From the NCBI GenBank assembly GCA_958450325.1, contig OY288257.1, positions 30,956,771 through 31,020,770 on the forward strand: DNA of 64,000 nt. Direction: 5' to 3'. Numbering within the stretch: position 1 is the stretch's first letter; each line of letters opens with the position of its first letter. The notes below the pieces were generated by a model, which searched no databases, was not told the origin of the DNA, and saw only the letters and a list, made by a program, of their open reading frames with translations. Positions 58,291 to 64,000 of the stretch are shown in pieces. The DNA comes from Agrostemma githago (Eukaryota; Streptophyta; Magnoliopsida; Caryophyllales; Caryophyllaceae). Position numbers and translations under genes: made by a program.

Positions 58291-58784
58291 AAAATAAAGA
58301 AATCACTGTTGTGTGTCAAATTTGGACTGTTTTTCCTCCCATTTAGACCCGTTTTTCCTCTGTTTTGCGAGAATAGAGTGCGATTATCGCCGTATTTTGA
58401 GTAATTCTCGCATTAGAGTCTCTGTTTTGCATTTTACGTGTTTTTGGTAGTTTTCTGTCTATTTTGATAGGATTTTCGACCAAAAACGTGTCTGAGCTCC
58501 TATGAGCATGAGAGAGAGGGAAACCGTCCGAAAAGCAAAGCACGCAACTCAAAATCCAAAGTCCAAACCCGAGAGGTGAAACCTTGAGCGAAAAAGAAAA
58601 ACTATAAGTCCATTGGGCATCTTCACCGGAGAGGTCGAACTTCAAACGATAATATCTAGAGTTCTAGACCTCGGATCGAAGCGATTTCAGTTGGAGGTGA
58701 AATATTATCTTCTTAGCTTTCCAAAGACATATCACACGCCCCAAACGGAGTTCAAACGAGAGAGTTGTGACCCTCTGAAGTCAT

Positions 58785-59060
58785 AGGGCAAAATTTCACC
58801 CGATGAGAATTTGACCGGGCGAAATTTCGCCCGATGGTGTTCCTCCCCAGGTTGCCATTTTGGACAAAAAGTTCATAGGGTGAAATTTCACCCTATGAGT
58901 TGACCGAGCGAAACGATCGGGCGAAATTTCGCCCACCGGGTGAAATTTCGCCCGATGGAGAAAAGCGCCAAAAATCGCAAAATGAGAAGAAAATCTCACC
59001 GGGTGAAATTTCACCCGGTGGTGTCAGTCGTCAACCGTAGGGTGAAGTTTTGCCCCATGA
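58785..59060 (+). repeat. Palindrome array of LTR P
   Basis: At least five copies of GGGCGAAATTTCGCCC or variants with T/A at the outer arms (GGGTGAAATTTCACCC), often extended by CC...GG. They lie about 80-350 bases upstream of the TATA box. Confidence 0.85.
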
Positions 59061-59140
59061 AGATGCAAAGGGTGAAGATCTAGCTGAAAAGAAGAGGAAT
59101 TGGATTTGAGCTTGAAGATTGTGTGACCAATTAAGAACCA

Positions 59141-59150
59141 CTATAAATAC
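59141..59150 (+). promoter_or_regulatory. TATA box of LTR P
   Basis: CTATAAATAC, a near-consensus plant TATA box, 12 bases before CTAGGGTTTTG. Confidence 0.65.
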
Positions 59151-59228
59151 TACACCTAGGGTTTTGTGTCATTTTTTGTGCCTTAAGTGTGCCTCCCTCC
59201 TTAGGGTAGGAGTAGTGTAGTGGATCCT

Positions 59229-59229
<1 letters not shown>

Positions 59230-59306
<77 letters not shown>
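59230..59306. repeat. (AGT)n microsatellite
   Basis: About 25 uninterrupted AGT/TAG units in the putative leader of LTR P. Confidence 0.96.
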
Positions 59307-59593
59307 AAAAACTCCATAGATTTAGAAAACTTTCTTAGTTTAGATTAAATCTACTCTATAATTTGCAATCAAGTTATCATCTTTATTGAAGATTTGGGCT
59401 TTATTTGGAAGATTGAAGAGTATTGCAAGGATTGGTGACAAGTTCTTGTATTATCCCTTTCAAGATTCAATTTTTATGTAATCTTCATCTTCCCCCTTTA
59501 GTCTTCTCCATAATTGGTAGTTTCTTTCCTCTCCCTTTCTCCATTAGTTAGTTTATGTTTTTCTCTCTCTTTTGTTAGTTTCTCCATAGATTG

Positions 59594-61207
59594 TGATGGG
59601 AGGGATTTGCCGTGGATCCCCGCCAACAAATAAAAACAAACTAATCCTAACACGTAGATCGGGCAAGTCGGGTTGAGTCCACGGGGACGGTATGAGGTAT
59701 CTAGACTAAGGTCTACCCAAATACAAGACTAGGTCTCAAGGCTAAGCTAATCTAGAACGATAGGAAGGGGGATAAACTAAGACTAGGACTAAGCTAAGGA
59801 CAACAACTAAGGCTAAAGAATAAGGAAAGAATAGGGTTAGGTCGGGTTCGTAAGTGTAGTAGGATAGTTGGGAGATCGATGGTGCAAGGTTCACCTAGTT
59901 ACTAAGGTTGGTCCGCGCTCTCGCATCAAAGCCAATGTCCGCACTCTCGTGTCAAAGACAAAACCCGAATACTTATGCAAGATGTTACCCAATACACGAG
60001 GATTCAACCACAAATCAATCACACAATGAGAAGTGGAAGACAAGCAAGAGGAGTATTTGCAACTACTACTCTAACAAGCATTTCAACAAGCACATAGTGT
60101 GCATAACTTGTGACTAGTAAGAACGAATCCACCTTTACCCACAATCAAACTCTAATCATCCATAATCAACACTTAATCCCCCTACTAACCCCACAAAAAG
60201 TCTACTCAATCATATCTAAACTAATACTGACGATAACAAGAGGAATCAACACAAACAACAAAACATCCATAATGGAACTAGTAAAAACAATGAACAATGA
60301 ACAAAACAATGAACAAAGATTAAAAATTGAATAACAAAGGAAGAAAAAGAGTAAAGGGAGAAGAAAGATTATACCAACTAAACAAGATAAGAAAAGATGA
60401 ACACTTGCATAGAAGAAAACCCAAACATCCTCCAATGTTGTCAAGATTGGTAGAGATCTTCAAGGATTCCAATATTACAAGGGTTAAACTAAGATTAAGA
60501 ACTAATTAAAGACTAATGTACACTAATCTAGGCTAAAGTAATCTAGTGTTTAGTGGGTAATGTCTAATATTACATAAGATTACAAGAGGGTGGGTATTTA
60601 TAGGGTTACAAGAGTGAAGGAGAAGAAAAGTAGAGTCACGCGGCTACAGCACTTCTTCCCGGTCTGGAAGGAATGGTCCCGGTCGGGATGGGCCATCCTT
60701 CCCGGTCGGGAAGCTCTCTTCCCGGTCAGGATCAAGCATAACATCGGGCTGTGTTATCCATAACACCAGGCGGTGTTATTGCTCTTCCCGGTCGGGACGG
60801 CCAGATCAGTAGCCTCTTCATTCATGCAATCCTTCCCGACCGGGAAGGCTACTCTTCCTGCCCGGGAAGGGTCTTGTAGGCCTCCAATATGATCATAAAG
60901 GTCCCTCCTCGCTTCTCATGGGCTTCTCATCGACTCTCGGTGCTCGGGATCGAGTCTAAGGGGCTCGGGAATGGGTCCCAAGGTCTCGGGATCGAATCTA
61001 AGGCACCGAGTGATCGTTCCTTCTCTTCGTTGGCTCCAAATGTGTAGGAAACGAGTCGGAATCGTTCCAATTCTCCATGAATGGTCTTGGGAACCTAAAA
61101 CGAACTAGAAGAAGCATAAGTAGCCCAGAAACCGCTCCCAAAGAGCGATTTCACAAGAGAAACCGGGACAAAACACAACAAATAGGCACTACAAACTACA
61201 CTTATCA
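59594..61207 (-). repeat. 3' LTR of A6
   Basis: About 1.6 kb, TGATGGGAGGG to CACTTATCA. Palindrome array at 60655-60870, containing an extra pair of CGG-GTGTTAT type repeats near 60745-60770; TATTTATA at 60595-60602. Confidence 0.9.
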
Positions 61208-61245
61208 ACTCCCCTACACTTAACCCTTACTCGCCCTCGAGTAAG
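61208..61245 (-). promoter_or_regulatory. Polypurine tract and hairpin of A6
   Basis: Minus strand AAGTGTAGGGGAG next to the LTR; hairpin CTTACTCGAGGGCGAGTAAG at 61245-61226. Confidence 0.82.
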
Positions 61246-64000
61246 CACGAACTAACTACAAAACTAATAAAAACTAATATACTAGCCGAGCGGGTATTAG
61301 CGCACCGTATGCCCTTTCAACTCACGCGAGTGCACTTTGAGGAAAAGTGCATTCCGCAAGGCAAGTAAGGTCTTGCGACAAAACTGTGGATGCAACCGGA
61401 CATACAAACACATAACCAAACAAACATACAAACAAACAAACAATCGGTTGCACCAAAAAAGAAACAAATACCGCTTCCCCAGAACAAGAGGTGGAGAAAC
61501 ACCGGTTAAGGACTCAAGGCAAATGACAACGTTCCTAAGCTAATAATACAAATCGAAATGAACAAAACCCTAATAGTATGACAACAGAGCAATAAAAATG
61601 TTGGTAACTTACCTAGGTTCCTCCTAACCTTCTAAGAACGTACTACGGGACGATCGGCGGGATGGAAAAAGGATGAACCACGGTGTTAGTCAACACTGTT
61701 GGTAAGTGAGACCCCGCCCCCTTTAGCGATGGGCCAAGAGGGTCGTCCCCTGCTCAAAATCACCTAACTAGTCCAAGTAAAAAGGTGGATAAGGTTTGTA
61801 AAATGAGGGAAGACCGATCATTACCGCTATCATCCTTCCTAGGGACTCAGTCCTTTGGTAGGCTCTTCACGGTAACGATCGGAAAAAAGGCTTATTTTGA
61901 GTGGGTGAGAATCTTTTTATGAGGTGATTTTCTTTGGCATTTTCTTTCGCATTTGACTTTTGAGTTTCTATGCCATTTCTTTTTTTTCTTCTTTTGTATT
62001 TTGTTTTTCATTTGTTGTGCCTTTTCTTTCTTTCTTTATTTCTTTTTTCCTTTTTTTTTGACTTGGCTAGCCCTTTTGATGAATCATGTTTCGTAGGCAT
62101 TTCTTGCAACGAAGTAAGAATTTCAACAAGTTGCAACTTATTTGTGAAAATGTGTAGAAGGTAGAGAAATGGGTGAGTAGGGCGCGCTTTCCCTTCAAAC
62201 CCACAAAAAGGTGGAAAACTTGGACTAATCAAACAATTTCAAACATGGTCACCTAAGAGACGGGACTCGGCAACCAAGACCTTTTCACACCGTGGGTGGT
62301 CATAGTGGTCAAAATGCAAATCTCGTAGTAAATCCCTAGTAGACTAGGTGGACTCAAGGTAAAGGACCAACGAAACTATTGATTTAGGGTCATTCTACTA
62401 GACTAAAGTCCAAGACTCGATTCACATCACTAGGAAGGGAAAGCAAACACTTGCGCACTAGCCTCAAAACCGGGTTTTCGAAAACCTTTTATTACACAAG
62501 ACACAAACTACACAACACAAAACAAGACGCAACAAAAACGAAAAAAATTAGACAAAGATGACAAAACAAAACAAAACAAACACACAAAGAGAACAAACAC
62601 CACCCCGAACTTCCAAACAAGCCACCAAATCAACTACAACCTTCAACAAGCTCCACCTGAGCACACATCATCACAAATTCTTCTCCAAATTCCACAAGAG
62701 ATAAAGAGGAAAAAGGGATAAAAATATCTTACCGGATGTCTTGAAAGCCCTCCAAAGTTAACGGTGATTAAGCGGCCTACAAGGAAAAAGGGAGGCAAAA
62801 CACGCATAACACGACAAATATACGACACAACGACACAAAAGGAAAAGACACAAAGGAAAAATCTTTTTGATTTTTATGAAAAAAAAAATCAGATTTTTAG
62901 GGTTTTTTTTTTAAAGATTTTTCGGAAAAAACTACGAAAATAAAACTAACCTACACTAGGATATCGCTCCCCCACACTTAAACCGAGCAATGTCCTGATG
63001 CTCGATCGTAGTGTATGGAGACACTAAAAAAAGAAGAGAAATTACGAAAATAAAGCTAAAAATCAAAAAGAAAAGCGAAGAATGGGTAGAATATGTCCGG
63101 CCGGGGTGTAGTTAAGTCACCATGGGCCGAGACAAGAAAAGATATGGATGGGGGAAGAAATGAAAAGAAGGAAATAAAAGGAAATGGGAGGGGAGGACTA
63201 GGTGTAATCAAGTCACCTAGCCTGGATTCCGCCCGAATTCGACTAAATCCTAACAAAAGAAAGTAAAATCAAAGAAAAAAGTGAAAATTCTTGCAAATTT
63301 GGATTTTGAAATGACTCTCGATGTAGTCACATCATCGAGAGTCGGGAGCAATGACTACCAAGGCCCCGAGGGCCACCATGACACAAAAATGTGGAAGGAA
63401 ACAAACAAAGGAAGACAAGCAATAAAAGACGGAAAAGAAAGGATAGTTGTCGTACCAATCGGTTAGCAATTCACTCACTCCATCATCTCAATGATAATTA
63501 ATGGCACATAGCTTGTCTTCTTCATTGTTATTCTTCTTCTTGCTCAATGTAATCGCACGGTTGAAGTTCTAGGCTTGCATTGGTGTAATGAGGGTGGGAT
63601 TTGAGGTTAAACTTGATGTATAGTGAAGAGAATATGAGATGAAGGTATACATATGAAGTGTAGGGGTCATATGATAGGTGCAGGGTAGGTAGGGAGGTTG
63701 GGAGGAGGTATAAAGTTGTAGGGTGGGCTCACATGACCAAGAAGAGGCAAAAGGAGGAGCAAGGCATCATCCTGGTCGGGATGGATGGTCCCGGTCGGGA
63801 TGACACACCCTTCCCGGTCGGGAAGCTTCCTTCCCGGTCGGGATCACACTCCAGAAAACCCAATTTTTGGTACACTCATCCCAATCGGGATGACATCCTT
63901 CCCAGTCGGGATGGCTCATCCTTCCCAATCGGGAAGAGTCTTCTAGCCCTTCATAATCTTGTAGCTTCACCCACAAGGCCACCAATACAACGAGACCTAG
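61246..64000 (-). other. A6 non-coding internal region
   Basis: No supportable gene. Collinear with A1 110-2670. Pyrimidine-rich tract at 61960-62060, A/T-rich block near 62880-62930, the repeat of the PPT-like core CTCCCCCACACTT at about 62969, and the palindrome array near the right edge. Confidence 0.65.

Larger units (their letters stand above)
55868..58306 (+). mobile_element. Second CACTA transposon, left part, with captured exon
   Basis: Starts CACTACAAGAGATTAATTAT at a position where A5 breaks off; the preceding TGG is the expected 3-bp duplication. It contains degenerate repeats of about 26 bases (GTTTATG-TTTTTCGTCAATT, 56150-56390), a BASS transporter exon, and a transposase-24-type gene. 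The right end is not in the window because another LTR begins at 58307. Confidence 0.75.
58307..59593 (+). repeat. LTR P with palindrome array, left part
   Basis: Begins TGTTGTGTGTCAAATTTGG where the transposase gene breaks off; the exact start may be a few bases later. It is organised like a U3-R: palindromes 58785-59060, TATA box CTATAAATAC at 59141-59150, ACACCTAGGG soon after, then a T-rich region. It is not similar to family A. The right end is hidden because A6 begins at 59594. Confidence 0.6.
59594..64000 (-). mobile_element. Family-A element A6, partial
   Basis: Minus strand: 3' LTR 59594-61207, PPT and hairpin 61208-61245, internal region to the window end, including a palindrome array at 63770-63935. 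Layout equals A1. No ORF seen up to the edge. Bases before the LTR are GATTG, the expected duplication. Confidence 0.87.

Overview
The window is plant nuclear DNA, almost certainly from a eudicot with a repeat-rich genome. Evidence for this is the set of elements present: Ty3/gypsy elements primed by tRNA-Asp, tRNA-Arg and tRNA-iMet, plant LINEs, two CACTA transposons, Mutator-, hAT- and Stowaway-type MITEs, and spliced genes of the plant mobile domain (PMD) class. I see no intact host gene, rRNA, tRNA or CRISPR array. The species cannot be named from sequence alone. Nearly every base belongs to a transposable element, mostly inserted one inside another. Layout, left to right. 1-4387 is a minus-strand element (A1) of a tRNA-Asp-primed, apparently non-autonomous LTR family, here called family A. 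A1 sits inside a plus-strand copy (A2) that ends at 9968. 9969-11404 is unassigned AT-rich DNA. 11480-14495 is a decayed minus-strand LINE containing a hAT-type MITE, which itself contains a Stowaway MITE. 14920-40007 is a giant minus-strand Ogre/Tat-type element with 2.16-kb LTRs, a tRNA-Arg PBS and a gypsy PPT. It keeps only gag, part of RNase H and part of integrase. Between integrase and its 3' LTR it carries, in antisense, two intron-containing genes: a DUF7745/PMD-like gene at 32182-33683 and a PMD gene at 19313-29648. It also carries two hairpin-bearing tandem arrays. The PMD gene is cut by a young, complete family-A element (A3, 21201-28272, TSD ACGGT), and a family-A solo LTR (30032-31672, TSD CATTT) lies further right. 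The giant element landed in the TATA box of the 5' LTR of an older chromovirus-like element (RX). RX gag, protease and RT continue from 40008 to 50275. RX is interrupted by two LINE tails (one with a MULE-type MITE, TSD of 9 bp) and by a CACTA transposon (43273-48527, TSD AGG). From 50276 to the right edge, a series of elements appears only by their left halves: an LTR-like segment Q, family-A element A5, a second CACTA with a captured BASS-transporter exon, an LTR with palindrome arrays (P), and family-A element A6. The simplest reading is a Russian-doll nest whose right halves lie beyond base 64000. How the parts work together: family A has LTRs, PBS, PPT and one conserved ORF of unknown function but no pol, so it must use enzymes from another gypsy element. 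The giant element has also lost RT and most of integrase. Its antisense genes have splice sites and coding exons but also frameshifts and a stop in this copy. The most interesting signals are those antisense genes, the shared hairpin module in both tandem arrays next to them, the palindrome arrays upstream of LTR TATA boxes, and a conserved hairpin beside the family-A PPT.
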